Origin: Paraburkholderia hospita
Lineage (GTDB): Bacteria > Pseudomonadota > Gammaproteobacteria > Burkholderiales > Burkholderiaceae
Length of the DNA: 64,000 nt
NCBI RefSeq assembly: GCF_002902965.1
Contig: NZ_CP026107.1
Span: 1,364,001-1,428,000, forward strand
Direction: 5' to 3'
Positions 43,400 through 53,039 of the stretch are shown here, piece by piece. Position 1 is the first letter of the stretch. Every line of letters starts with the position of its first letter. Below the pieces are notes generated by a model that saw only the letters and a list, made by a program, of their open reading frames with translations, was not told where the DNA came from and did no database searches. The position numbers were made by a program, and so were the translations under genes.

Positions 43400-44374
43400 T
43401 CACGCCGCCACCAGCCCCTTGTCCTTGAGCCACTCCGGATTGAACAGGCGCGCGCGATACAGCTCGCCGCGATCGCACAACGGCGTGACGATCGTATGGC
43501 CCGGTCCCATCTGCTGCGCGAGCGCGACGGCCGCGGCCACGTTGATTCCCGTCGATCCGCCAACGTACAGTCCCTCTTCGCGCAGCAGGCGATACACCAT
43601 CGACACGCAGGTCTGATCGTCGATGCTGAACGCGTCGTCGATCGCCGTGCCTTCGAGGTTGGCCGTCACCCGGCTGGAGCCGATGCCCTCGGTGATCGAG
43701 CTGCCTTCGACCTTGATCTCGCCCGTTTTGACGTAGCTGAAAAGGCCGCTGCCATGCGGATCGGCGAGCACGATCCGCACGTTCGGATTCTTTTCCTTCA
43801 GGAAGCGGCTGACGCCCGCGAGGGTGCCGCCCGTGCCCGTCGCGCAGACGAACGCGTCGACCGTACCCGCCGTGTCGCGCCAGATTTCGGGGCCGGTGGT
43901 CTCGTAGTGCGCCTGACGGTTGACGACGTTGTCGAACTGATTGGCCCAGATCGCGTTGTCCAGTTCCTGCGCGAGACGGCCCGCGACCTTCTGGTAGTTG
44001 TTCGGGTCCTTGTACGGCGCGGCGGGCACGGGCCGCACTTCCGCGCCAAGCACGCGCAGCAGTTCCATTTTCGCGGGCGACTGCGTGTCGGGAATCACAA
44101 TCACGCAGCGGTAGCCGCGCGCCGCGCAGATATGCGCGAGTCCGATCCCCGTATTGCCCGCCGTGCCTTCGACAACCGTTCCGCCCGGCTTGAGCGCGCC
44201 GCGGCGTTCGGCGTCCTGGACGATGTAGAGCGCGGCGCGGTCTTTCACCGAGCCGCCCGGATTCATGAACTCCGCCTTGCCGAGTATCTCGCAGCCGGTT
44301 TCGGCGCTGAGCGCCGCGAGCCTGATGAGCGGCGTCTCGCCGATGCAGCCGATGAATCCTTTGCATACGCGCAT
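43400..44374 (-). CDS. Cysteine synthase / cystathionine beta-synthase family PLP enzyme
   Basis: A 324-residue fold-type II PLP enzyme. The PLP lysine is Lys44 in NPGGSVKDRAA, and the phosphate-binding loop is GTGGTLAGVSRFLK. The substrate loop reads GTAGNTGIG where CysK has TSGNTG, so the conserved Ser is Ala; this may change substrate or amino-group acceptor. The ATG at 44374 follows GAGGGG; upstream in-frame codons belong to shadow sequence. It likely makes cysteine or a related beta-substituted alanine, and lies on the same side as the sulfur-scavenging genes. Confidence 0.85.
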   Translation of the reverse strand: MRVCKGFIGCIGETPLIRLAALSAETGCEILGKAEFMNPGGSVKDRAALYIVQDAERRGALKPGGTVVEGTAGNTGIGLAHICAARGYRCVIVIPDTQSPAKMELLRVLGAEVRPVPAAPYKDPNNYQKVAGRLAQELDNAIWANQFDNVVNRQAHYETTGPEIWRDTAGTVDAFVCATGTGGTLAGVSRFLKEKNPNVRIVLADPHGSGLFSYVKTGEIKVEGSSITEGIGSSRVTANLEGTAIDDAFSIDDQTCVSMVYRLLREEGLYVGGSTGINVAAAVALAQQMGPGHTIVTPLCDRGELYRARLFNPEWLKDKGLVAA

Positions 44375-44484
44375 GTCCGCCCCTCGTTTCAGATGACCGG
44401 CAGCAAATGCGGCTGCCACATGTCGAAGGATAGTGCGCCGCGCCTGACAACGCGATCGACACACCAGGCGGGCTGCGATCGCTG

Positions 44485-47400
44485 CTACACCTGACGCGCG
44501 ACGTGATCGGTGATCTGCCGCAGCTTGTGCAGCATCTGCTCGCCCGATGCAATGTAGAGCGCCCTGTCGCCCGTCAGGACGCTCGCACGGAACGTCTGCA
44601 GCGCATGCTTCAGCGGTTCGTACCTGAGCACGGAAGCCGCGCCGTCGACGCGATGAATCCACTGCCGCAGGACAGCAGGCTCAGCCTCGCCGAGCATGCC
44701 TTCGAGTTCATCGGCGTCAGTCGTCATGGTCTGGACGATGATTTCGATCAGCTTCTCGTCGCGCCCGGTGCTGCCGAAGTTCTGATTGATCGCGTCCCAG
44801 TCGAGATCGGGCAGTTCGCCTGGTTCCGTCGCTGCGGCAGGTACGGCGGCAGGTCCAGCCACATGAGGCGTGGCGCGCGGCGCGTCCACCTGTGGCGCGG
44901 GCCGTCCGTCGCTCGCGGGCGCGCTGTGCCCCTGCAGGCACTGCGGCGCGAACCGGGTAAGGCACGCAAGCAGATCGCTGAGCTTGGCCGGCTTGTACAG
45001 GCATTCGTCCATGCCGGCGGCGAGACACTCTTCGCGTTCTTCCCGCCCCACGCTCGCCGTCAATCCGACGATGGACATGCGCCGCGCGTCATCCGTCCGT
45101 TCGCGCACGCGGGTTGCCAGCGTATAGCCGTCCATCTCGGGCATGTGACAGTCGGTGATCAGCAGCGCATAGTCCGCCGACGCCATCGCTTTCAGCGCCT
45201 GCACGCCGTCTTCGACGGTGTCGCACGTGCAGCCGAGCAGTTCCAGTTGCTGCCGCAGCAGATGCCGGTTGATCCCGTTGTCTTCGGCGATCAGGATCAG
45301 CGCATGATCGCGCAGCGCATCGGCGCGGCCGCGCGGCGCAGCCGGTGTGAGCGCCGACGCCGCGGATTCCAGTCCCAGTTCGGCGTCCCCGTGCAAGACG
45401 GCATTGCAGACGGCAGCCACGCCCTCGAGCGTGACGGGATAGACGCACAGATAGCAGAGGTCCCCCATGCGGACATATCCGCCCGTCTTGATGGTCGCGG
45501 TCGTGGGAACGACGGGGACGCCTCCCACCTGCATTTGAACTGCGGGCTTCTGCTGGGCTTGCGTGAGAGGCTCGTCCGCTGACGGGCTTTCCGCTGTCAG
45601 CTGGTCGTCGATGATTAGCCGGCACTCCGCTGGCAAGTCGCCCGGGGAAAGCGCTGCATTCGGATCGAGAATCGCCACCGTGCCGCCGAAAGTGCGCAAC
45701 GCTTGCGTCATGCTGCGCAGCACAGACGCATCGCGAACACGAAGACCGACGGTGACGCCCGCCAGCGGATAGCTTTGAAACTCACGCTGGTTCACTTCCA
45801 GCGGCAGGCGGAACTCGACCTGGGTGCCGCGCCCGACTTCGCCTTCCATGCCGATGGTGCCGCCGAGCATGGCCACCAGCCGCCGCGAGATCGTCAAGCC
45901 GAGACCTGTACCGCCATAGCGGCGCGTCGTCGAGGCTTCGGCCTGCACGAACGGCTGAAAGAGGCGCGCCCGCTGATCCTGGCTGATGCCGATTCCCGTG
46001 TCGCTCACGCGCCAGACAATGGTTTGCTTGCCGTCAGTTTCGCCCGCGAGTTCGACGTCGAGCCGAATGCTGCCTTCCGTAGTGAACTTGATCGCGTTGC
46101 TGAGCAGGTTGAATAGAATCTGCCGTAGCCGCACGCCGTCGCTCCACACCACGGGCGCAATCGCCGCGTCGATGCACAGCGCCAGCTTCAGCCGCTTCTC
46201 CTGTGCGCGCCAGAAAAACAGCGAGAACGTGCTCGTGCACAGATCGCGGATATCGACGGGCGCCCGCTCCAGCGCGATCTTGCCGGCTTCGATCTTCGAG
46301 TAGTCCAGAATGTCGTTGAGGATCTGCAACAGCGATTCTGCTGCCTGCGAGATCAGCTTCACCTTGACCGCCTGGTCGGGGCGCAGGTTGCTGTGTGCTA
46401 GCAGTTCGATCAGTCCTATCACGGCGCTCATCGGCGTGCGTATTTCATGGCTCATCGCCGCGAGAAACTCGCTCTTCGCGCGCGACGCCTGCTGCGCCGC
46501 ATCGCGCGCCTCGCCAAGCGCGACGGCATGCTGATGCTGTTCTTCGGCGTCGCTCCAGTAGCCGGTCCAGACGAGATCGTCGTGCTCGACCCGATGCGGC
46601 ACAGCGTGCAACCGCGTCCACCGGAAGGCGCCGCGGCGCTGCACGCGAAGTTCGCGGCTCACGGTCGCCAGCGTCTGCTCGGCCTTGTACGCCTCGGTCA
46701 GAAGAGCGGCGCGGTCCTCAGGATGAACCGCTGCGAGCACCGATCCCGGAATGGCTTGCAGCTCAGCGCTGGTCTTGCCGAACATTTCGACGGTATTGCC
46801 GCTTAGCCAGATGACCCGGGAGTCACCGTTTCTAGCCTGTCGATACTGGAAGGCTGTCGCCGGCAACTGGCTGGTTACGTCGATGAGCCGCAGCTCTGCT
46901 TCCCGGCGTTCGCGCGCCTCCTTGTGCAACACGCGGCGCGAGCGCCACAGCACCGCGATCACGGCCAGCAGCGCGAGCGCCACGGGCGCGAACCTCAGCG
47001 CGATGTCTTTCCACGACGGCCCCAGTTCATAGTTCGCCCGGAAGTAGCGGTTCTGGATCGAGAGCCGCTCGGTGTCCGGCAACGCCGCGAGCGCGCGGTC
47101 GATCAGCGGCATCAGCCGGGCCGCCAGCTTCGGCGACACGGCAAAGCCCGTCTGCAGCGAACGGCCCCCGGAGCCGATGATGCGCAGATTGTCGCCATGC
47201 ATGCGCTGCAGCATGTAGTGAACCGTGGCCAGATCGTCCACATAGACATCGGCCTTGCCTTCGGCGACCGCGTTCATGCCCGTCCCGACATCCGGCACGA
47301 CGACGATGCGTGCCTGCGGCGCTGCGCCCGTCACCAGCCAGCGCAGACCGCCGCCGTCGGTGACGGCGACGCGCTTGCCGTTCAGATCGCGTAGCTGGCC

Positions 47401-48549
47401 AAGAGCAGGCGCATCGTTACGGCCGACGGCAACAACCGGAAACGTCGCGTACGGGCGCGACACCGGAGTACCGCGCAATGCGGGGTCGTGAAGAATGGCG
47501 ACGGCGACCAGATCCAGCGTTCCCGCTTGCAGGGCATCCACGGTGGCGGCGAAGCCCGGCTCGGGCCGACGTACGAAACTGATCCCCAGCCGGTTCGCCA
47601 GATAGCGCAGATAGTCCTGCGCCATGCCATGCGTCTGCCCGCTGTCGTCGACGTAACTGTACGGCGGCAGCCCGCTGTCCACGCCCACGCCCAGCGGCGG
47701 CAGCGAGCGCAGCCACGCGCGCTCCTCGTCGCTCAGTTGAAACGGCGCGGACGACTCCGCTTGAATCGGCCCGGTGGTCATCCAGCGGCTCAGGATGCGC
47801 TGCCGGGCATACTCGGGCAGTGCGTTCAGCCGTTCGTCGACACCGTCGCGCAACGCCTGTTGCCTGCGCGCAAAGCCGAAGCGCACGCCGCTTTCCGTTT
47901 CGCGATAGCGATTCAGTTCCGCCAGCCCGGCGAACTCCGGCTGCGACAACAGGTAGTCGGCGACGGGCAGAAACGTGATGTAGACGTCTGCCTCCTTGCG
48001 CAGCACATCGCGCAAGCCCTCCTGCGGACTGTGTGCGCGCACGAAGACGGAGTCGGGGTAGCGCTCGTGCGATACCTGCTCGATGTACGAGCCTGCCTCT
48101 GCGGCAATGCGCTTGCCGGCGAGGCGTGGCGGCTCGCCGTCGCGTGCGGCATCCGATGCGCGCCCGACCACGACGACGTCGGAATCGTAGTAAGGCTCGG
48201 ACAGGATCAGGCAGCGCCTTGCCTCGATGGGCTTCTGCACGGCGAGCACGATGTCGACGGAGCCGGCGCAAGCTGCCGCGCTCAACGAAGCATAGTCAGG
48301 AAACACCCGCACCCGCAGTTGCGCGGAAGGGTCGAGAACGGATTTGAGGATATCGAACGCGGCGCCGGACACCTGACCGTTGTTGACGATCATAAGCGGC
48401 GGCCAGCCGCCTTCCGGGACGCCCACGGTGAGACTTGCAGGCTTGTGCGGGTGAGATTGCGCCTGCGCGGTGGCATCGATCGATGCCGCCGCAAGCATCA
48501 CGCATAAAATCCGGCACAGTGTGAGGCAGCGATCGCGGATGCTTTTCAT
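44485..48549 (-). CDS. BvgS-like hybrid sensor histidine kinase
   Basis: A 1354-residue unorthodox sensor. It has a signal peptide (about 1-30), two periplasmic Venus-flytrap domains (about 40-255 and 270-500), a membrane helix (about 518-538) and a PAS domain (about 560-670). The HisKA phospho-His is His701 in MSHEIRTP, and the ATPase has NAIKF and GTGLGLTISRR. A degenerate receiver-like segment follows (about 925-1010), then a full receiver with Asp1133 in ITDCHMPEMDG and a C-terminal Hpt with His1299. I chose the ATG at 48549; a GTG seven codons upstream is possible. No partner response regulator gene is adjacent, so the phosphorelay target is elsewhere. The ligand is probably a small nutrient. 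Confidence 0.9.
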   Translation of the reverse strand: MKSIRDRCLTLCRILCVMLAAASIDATAQAQSHPHKPASLTVGVPEGGWPPLMIVNNGQVSGAAFDILKSVLDPSAQLRVRVFPDYASLSAAACAGSVDIVLAVQKPIEARRCLILSEPYYDSDVVVVGRASDAARDGEPPRLAGKRIAAEAGSYIEQVSHERYPDSVFVRAHSPQEGLRDVLRKEADVYITFLPVADYLLSQPEFAGLAELNRYRETESGVRFGFARRQQALRDGVDERLNALPEYARQRILSRWMTTGPIQAESSAPFQLSDEERAWLRSLPPLGVGVDSGLPPYSYVDDSGQTHGMAQDYLRYLANRLGISFVRRPEPGFAATVDALQAGTLDLVAVAILHDPALRGTPVSRPYATFPVVAVGRNDAPALGQLRDLNGKRVAVTDGGGLRWLVTGAAPQARIVVVPDVGTGMNAVAEGKADVYVDDLATVHYMLQRMHGDNLRIIGSGGRSLQTGFAVSPKLAARLMPLIDRALAALPDTERLSIQNRYFRANYELGPSWKDIALRFAPVALALLAVIAVLWRSRRVLHKEARERREAELRLIDVTSQLPATAFQYRQARNGDSRVIWLSGNTVEMFGKTSAELQAIPGSVLAAVHPEDRAALLTEAYKAEQTLATVSRELRVQRRGAFRWTRLHAVPHRVEHDDLVWTGYWSDAEEQHQHAVALGEARDAAQQASRAKSEFLAAMSHEIRTPMSAVIGLIELLAHSNLRPDQAVKVKLISQAAESLLQILNDILDYSKIEAGKIALERAPVDIRDLCTSTFSLFFWRAQEKRLKLALCIDAAIAPVVWSDGVRLRQILFNLLSNAIKFTTEGSIRLDVELAGETDGKQTIVWRVSDTGIGISQDQRARLFQPFVQAEASTTRRYGGTGLGLTISRRLVAMLGGTIGMEGEVGRGTQVEFRLPLEVNQREFQSYPLAGVTVGLRVRDASVLRSMTQALRTFGGTVAILDPNAALSPGDLPAECRLIIDDQLTAESPSADEPLTQAQQKPAVQMQVGGVPVVPTTATIKTGGYVRMGDLCYLCVYPVTLEGVAAVCNAVLHGDAELGLESAASALTPAAPRGRADALRDHALILIAEDNGINRHLLRQQLELLGCTCDTVEDGVQALKAMASADYALLITDCHMPEMDGYTLATRVRERTDDARRMSIVGLTASVGREEREECLAAGMDECLYKPAKLSDLLACLTRFAPQCLQGHSAPASDGRPAPQVDAPRATPHVAGPAAVPAAATEPGELPDLDWDAINQNFGSTGRDEKLIEIIVQTMTTDADELEGMLGEAEPAVLRQWIHRVDGAASVLRYEPLKHALQTFRASVLTGDRALYIASGEQMLHKLRQITDHVARQV

Positions 48550-48687
48550 GGCTGTCAGGGAAACGACCACCAGCGCAGACGGGCACCGGGGTCAGGTCGC
48601 TGAATCCATGATAGTGCCCCTTCAGACTGTTCGTGGCGCTTATTGGTCACACCGGGTGGCGCGCAACGAACTCCCGCGAAAACTCGC

Positions 48688-49455
48688 TCAGGCCAGCTCG
48701 ACGATCACTTCATCGAGCGCGCGAAACGGCGCGAGCAGCGCTTCGTCGGCCAGCGCCGAGGTGATGAGCCGCCAGTCGCGCTGCAGCGGCGTCCAGTGTT
48801 GCTGGCGCGCGCGGCCGAGCTTGTCGGAATCGGCGAGCACGATGATTTCGGCGGCGCGTGACACGATGCACTCCTTCAGATACGCCTGCTGCGCCGACGC
48901 TTCGCACAGCCCGAACCCCGCGACCACGCCGTCCGCGCCGAGAAACGCGCGGTCGACGGTCAAACGGCTGAGGATGAGTTCCGCGAGCGGCCCGAGCGTG
49001 CTCATGCTGGAGCCGCGCAGCTCGCCGCCGATCAGCGTGAGCCGCACGCCTGGCGCATTGGCGAGCGCCGTGACCGCGAGCAGATTGTTGGTGACCACAT
49101 GCAGGTCTTCGCGCGTCGACAGATGCCACGCGAGCTGGGCGCAGGTCGTGCCACCGTCGAGCAGCACCGTGTCGCCGTCGAGCACGTGCAAGGCGGCCGC
49201 CTGCGCGATGACTTCCTTTTGCTCGCGCTGCGCCGACTTGCGTTCTTCGAGTGACGCTTCCGGTTCGTGTACGCCGACCCGCGCGGTTGCGCCGCCGTAG
49301 GTGCGCACCAGGCGCTTCTGCTTCGCGAGCGCCGTCAGGTCGCGGCGGATCGTCGCTTCCGACACGCCCAGCGTGGCGCACAACGCCTCGACGTTGGCGT
49401 CGCGCGTGCGTACGAGTTCGAGAATCGCCTGATGACGGTCGGTCGTTTTTTTCAC
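48688..49455 (-). CDS. DeoR-family repressor of the tetronate operon
   Basis: A 255-residue DeoR/GlpR regulator. The HTH is VEALCATLGVSEATIRRDL with the following LVRTYGGA, and the sugar-phosphate sensing domain shows LDGGTTCAQLAWHL and GADGVVAGFGL. The GTG at 49455 is chosen because it starts right at the KKTTDRHQAIL segment common to the family; no strong ribosome site is visible. It is the last gene of the kdgT-dtnK-pdxA operon on the same strand and most likely represses it through the repeats near 52964. Confidence 0.87.
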   Translation of the reverse strand: MKKTTDRHQAILELVRTRDANVEALCATLGVSEATIRRDLTALAKQKRLVRTYGGATARVGVHEPEASLEERKSAQREQKEVIAQAAALHVLDGDTVLLDGGTTCAQLAWHLSTREDLHVVTNNLLAVTALANAPGVRLTLIGGELRGSSMSTLGPLAELILSRLTVDRAFLGADGVVAGFGLCEASAQQAYLKECIVSRAAEIIVLADSDKLGRARQQHWTPLQRDWRLITSALADEALLAPFRALDEVIVELA

Positions 49456-49564
49456 GTCTGCGGGAGTCCGGGAATGGGGCTCGATCTTACACCAGCCCCT
49501 TTGCGCCCATTCGACGGCGGGCACGTGCGGCGTTGCTGCCGCGCCGGCTCGCCGCCTTCCGCGC

Positions 49565-50563
49565 TCAGCGGCGCGTCGCCAGTTCCGCGCCCTGGCGCAG
49601 CGCTTCGAGCATGCTGCCTTCGTCGACGATACCCTTGCCCGCGATATCGAACGCGGTGCCGTGATCCACCGACGTGCGGATCACTTCCAGCCCCACCGTC
49701 ACGTTCACGCCCGCTTCGAGGCCGAGCACCTTCACCGGGCCGTGGCCCTGGTCGTGATACATCGCGACCACCAGATCGAAGTCGCCTCGGCCAGCGCGGA
49801 AAAACAGCGTGTCGGCGGGCAGCGGGCCCGTGACGTCGAGGCCGCGTTCCTGCAGCAGCTTCACGGCGGGAATGATCTTCTCTTCTTCTTCGCCATAGCC
49901 GAACAGGCCGTTTTCGCCCGCATGCGGATTGATGCCGCACACGCCGATGCGCGGATGTTCAATGCCCGCCTTCACGAGCGTCGCGTTGCCGCGTTCGATG
50001 GTCCGCTGCACGAGGCCCGGCTCGATCTTGCGGATCGCGTCGATGATGCCGATGTGCGTCGTCACGTGAATCACGCGCAGTTGCGGCGCGACCAGCATCA
50101 TCGACACTTCGTCGACACCCGTCAGATGCGCGAGCATTTCCGTGTGGCCTGGATACTTGTGGCCGCCTGCGTGCAACGCTTCCTTGTTCAGCGGCGCCGT
50201 GCAGATCGCGTCGATCTTGCCCGCCTGCGCGAGTTCGACGGCGCGCTTGATGTACTGATACGCGGCGTCGCCCGCCAGCGCCGACAACTCGCCGAACGGC
50301 AGGTCGTCGGGAATCAGGCCGAGGTCGATGCAGTCGATCGTGCCCTGCTCGTAGCGTGCATCGGATGCGTCCTCGATGCGGCGAATCGTCATCGTCCCGC
50401 CGACAATCTGGTTCGCGCGTTCAAGGCGCTTCGCGTCGCCAATCACGAGCGGACGGCATTGCGCGTAGACCGACGCGTGTGCGAGGCTCTTGACGACGAC
50501 TTCCGCGCCGACGCCTGTTGCATCGCCCATCGTGATGCCGATTACGGGAAGGTAGTTGCTCAT
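49565..50563 (-). CDS. pdxA2: PdxA2-type 4-phospho-D-threonate/D-erythronate dehydrogenase
   Basis: A 332-residue PdxA-family enzyme. Motifs are PVIGITMGDATGVGAEVVVK, TAPLNKEALHAGG, PGHTEMLAHLTG, INPHAGENG and the metal-site region MYHDQGHGPVK. In vitamin B6 synthesis PdxA oxidises 4-phosphohydroxythreonine; the PdxA2 branch linked to DUF1537 kinases oxidises and decarboxylates phosphorylated tetronates to dihydroxyacetone phosphate. The adjacent kinase gene (50603) and permease support PdxA2. The ATG at 50563 is preferred over one 10 codons upstream. Confidence 0.87.
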   Translation of the reverse strand: MSNYLPVIGITMGDATGVGAEVVVKSLAHASVYAQCRPLVIGDAKRLERANQIVGGTMTIRRIEDASDARYEQGTIDCIDLGLIPDDLPFGELSALAGDAAYQYIKRAVELAQAGKIDAICTAPLNKEALHAGGHKYPGHTEMLAHLTGVDEVSMMLVAPQLRVIHVTTHIGIIDAIRKIEPGLVQRTIERGNATLVKAGIEHPRIGVCGINPHAGENGLFGYGEEEEKIIPAVKLLQERGLDVTGPLPADTLFFRAGRGDFDLVVAMYHDQGHGPVKVLGLEAGVNVTVGLEVIRTSVDHGTAFDIAGKGIVDEGSMLEALRQGAELATRR

Positions 50564-50602
50564 GATGTGATCTCGTGGGTACTTGCTATTCATTCGCGGA
50601 CG

Positions 50603-51862
50603 TCAGTGCGAAACGACGTCGCGCTCGGTTTCGTTGCGCAGGGTCAGCCATGCGGCGTACAGCGCGTGATCGGTGCCGAATGCGCCCGCCTTCGTCACGA
50701 CGCCGGGACAATGGGTGCGGGTCGCGTCGAGCGGCCTTGCGACCGCGACGCCCGCTTCGATTTCGGCCAGCAATTGCAGATTGCCGATGCGCGCGGCTGC
50801 CAGCATCGCGCGCGCGGTCTCGCCGCCCGTCGCGATCAGGCCGCCCGTCTTCGTGAAGTGCGGCTCGACCAGCGCAGCGAGCGCCGCCGACAGTTGCGCG
50901 CCTTCGGCGGGATCGAACGCGTCGTCGCGGCCGATGCGCAGCAACAGATCGACACCCGCCTTCAGCGACACGCCGACCTGGTCCTGCCACGCGCGCCAGT
51001 CGCGATGGCGCTCGCCTTCGCGCAGCACGACGGGCGGCACGATCAGTTCTTCGACGCCGCCGCGCTCGCGCAGCATTGCGCATTGACGCTCGCTGACGGC
51101 CGACAGGCTGCCGACCAGAATCAGGATCGGGCCGCCGGGAAACGCGTCGCTGCCGGGCTTACGCTCACCAGCATCGGCGCGCGGAATTAGCGCCGCGATC
51201 TCGCGCGCAAGCCCGCCCGATCCGACCCAGAAGAACGCCGCGTCGCTTTGCAGCGTGGCGCGGGCGAGCGCGCGCAAGGCCTTCTCGCTTTGCGTATCGA
51301 CGATCAGCGCCTGCACGCCGTTCGCCGCCATCGCGCCAATGCACACGGCCAGCGTTTCGGGTTCGTCGGCGAGTGCTTCGGCGTCGAGCGGGTCCGTGGT
51401 CAGACCCGCCGCTTCGAGTTGCGCCGCGATGCCGGCGGTTACACCCGCATGCTCCAGCTTCCATGTCGCTGTCTGTTCGAGCGGCTCGCCGTGCACGAAC
51501 ACGCGGCCGTCGCGCACCGTGCGTCCCGTCGCCGGGAATGCGGGCGCGACGATCGCCATGCCGGCGAGCGCCTGCAGGCCAGCCACTTCCGCTGCCCAGT
51601 TGCCGCGCAGCGTCGAATCGATTTTCTTGTAGAGCCGCTGGTCGCGCGCGCTCATCTCGGCATAGGCTGCCGACGTGCGCGCGGCTGCGTCGTGAGGCGT
51701 GAGACGGCGCGTGTCGGTATCGACGGCGATCGTGTCCGCGCCGTCATGCGCAGGTGTGCGCGCCGCCTCCAGCGTGACGACCGTGCGATGGCCCGCGCTC
51801 GCGAAACCGATCGCGCAGTCCGCGGCGCCCGACAGATCGTCCGCGAGAATCAGAATCTTCAT
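50603..51862 (-). CDS. dtnK: Four-carbon acid sugar kinase (DUF1537; D-threonate/D-erythronate kinase)
   Basis: A 419-residue DUF1537 kinase that phosphorylates a C4 sugar acid. The N-terminal substrate domain shows [20 protein letters not shown] and [16 protein letters not shown], and the C-terminal nucleotide domain shows [13 protein letters not shown]. In characterised operons the kinase next to pdxA2 is the D-threonate or D-erythronate kinase, hence the symbol; the exact isomer is not proven. Its ATG overlaps the permease stop by 4 nt, and pdxA2 follows 39 nt downstream. Confidence 0.85.
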   Translation of the reverse strand: MKILILADDLSGAADCAIGFASAGHRTVVTLEAARTPAHDGADTIAVDTDTRRLTPHDAAARTSAAYAEMSARDQRLYKKIDSTLRGNWAAEVAGLQALAGMAIVAPAFPATGRTVRDGRVFVHGEPLEQTATWKLEHAGVTAGIAAQLEAAGLTTDPLDAEALADEPETLAVCIGAMAANGVQALIVDTQSEKALRALARATLQSDAAFFWVGSGGLAREIAALIPRADAGERKPGSDAFPGGPILILVGSLSAVSERQCAMLRERGGVEELIVPPVVLREGERHRDWRAWQDQVGVSLKAGVDLLLRIGRDDAFDPAEGAQLSAALAALVEPHFTKTGGLIATGGETARAMLAAARIGNLQLLAEIEAGVAVARPLDATRTHCPGVVTKAGAFGTDHALYAAWLTLRNETERDVVSH

Positions 51863-52857
51863 CGTGCCAGCCCTTCGCGATTCTTCGTGCGCGCGCCTTC
51901 CTGGCGCTGCTGATAGCGCTTCGCCACCTGCGCGGTCAGGATCGGCGACAGGATCGCCGTGATCACGACGCATGCGGCCACCAGCAGCGTCGCGCTCTGC
52001 GCCGCTTCGTTGTACACCGGGTTCGCCGCCGCGACGAGCGCCGGCACAGCCGCTGCGTTGCCCGCCGTATTGGCTGCCGCCACGCCGGCGACGCCCGTGC
52101 CGCCCGTCAGGCGATCGGCGAAGTACAGCGGAATGCCCGTCACGATCACCACCGCGATGCCGAGACCAATGCCGAGCAACCCGGCCTGCCAGACCTTGTG
52201 CAGATCGAGGCCCGCGCCGAGCGCCAGTGCGAAGAACGGAATCATCACGGGCACCGCCTTCGCGAGAAAGTCGCGCATTTCGCGGTCCAGATTGCCGAGC
52301 AGCATGCCGAGCGCGAGCGGCAGGATGCTGCCGACCAGCGTTTGCCACGGGAACGCCGACAGACCCGCGACGCCGAGCGTCACCATGGTCAGGAACGGAC
52401 CCGATTCGAGCGACATCAACGTGTACGCGCCGACGTCTTCCGAGCGGCCATACTGGCCCATCAGCGCCATGTAGAGGCCGCCGTTGGTGTCGTTCATCGC
52501 CGCGACCACGGCGAGCGTCGAGATGCCCGCGAACAGGCCCGACGACACGGGATGCTCGCCAAGCACATGGCCGAGAATCACACCGACGATCACCGCCGCC
52601 CCAACCTTCGTCACGAGCAGCGCGCCGCCCTTCTTCATCAGATACGGCGTCGCCTTCACGTCGATACTCGCGCCCATGCAGACGTAGAACACGGCAAGGA
52701 TAGGCAGCGCGCCCGTGAACAGCGCATTCGTGAACGATCCGAAGAACTTCGGCATGCCGGGCAGGAACGTCGCCACCAGCGAGCCGATGAGCAGCGGCAC
52801 GATCATCATGCCGCCGGGGATGCGCTCGATCGAGCGTTTGATGGGAATCTGAACCAT
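51859..52857 (-). CDS. 2-keto-3-deoxygluconate permease-family transporter (KdgT)
   Basis: A 332-residue KdgT-family inner-membrane carrier with about ten helices. The family start is [20 protein letters not shown], and conserved blocks include [17 protein letters not shown] and [13 protein letters not shown]. KdgT proteins carry 2-keto-3-deoxygluconate in enterobacteria, but here the linked kinase and dehydrogenase point to D-threonate or D-erythronate as the real substrate. AGGAG precedes the ATG. First gene of the operon, downstream of the repeats at 52964-53001. Confidence 0.87.
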   Translation of the reverse strand: MVQIPIKRSIERIPGGMMIVPLLIGSLVATFLPGMPKFFGSFTNALFTGALPILAVFYVCMGASIDVKATPYLMKKGGALLVTKVGAAVIVGVILGHVLGEHPVSSGLFAGISTLAVVAAMNDTNGGLYMALMGQYGRSEDVGAYTLMSLESGPFLTMVTLGVAGLSAFPWQTLVGSILPLALGMLLGNLDREMRDFLAKAVPVMIPFFALALGAGLDLHKVWQAGLLGIGLGIAVVIVTGIPLYFADRLTGGTGVAGVAAANTAGNAAAVPALVAAANPVYNEAAQSATLLVAACVVITAILSPILTAQVAKRYQQRQEGARTKNREGLAR

Positions 52858-52963
52858 GCGAGTCTCCTAGCTTTATTAAGCGCCGCGTCTATCCGCGATT
52901 TTGATTGAAACAGTCATCATTCGATCAAATCGATCAGTTTGGAGTGTAGACCGTTTGATTGGA

Positions 52964-53001
52964 TTGCGCAAACCGATCATGCATTTGCGCAAAACGATCA
53001 T
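52964..53001. promoter_or_regulatory. Tandem operator-like direct repeats upstream of kdgT operon
   Basis: TTGCGCAAACCGATCAT (52964-52980) recurs as TTGCGCAAAACGATCAT (52985-53001), a 21-bp period or two helical turns, with one mismatch in 17. CGATCA blocks appear again at 52922 and 52931. DeoR-family proteins often bind such spaced direct repeats, and the deoR gene ends this operon. The repeats also lie next to the stop of the LysR gene at 53040. Confidence 0.6.
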
Positions 53002-53039
53002 TTCGCGGACGGCGCGCTCAATGCCCACGACCTCGCCCA

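Noticed and set aside
50603..52348. A fusion reading of KdgT antisense-frame residues with the DUF1537 kinase
   Set aside because: The upstream part is out of frame with kdgT and non-coding in character. The kinase starts at 51862 with a 4-nt overlap with kdgT.
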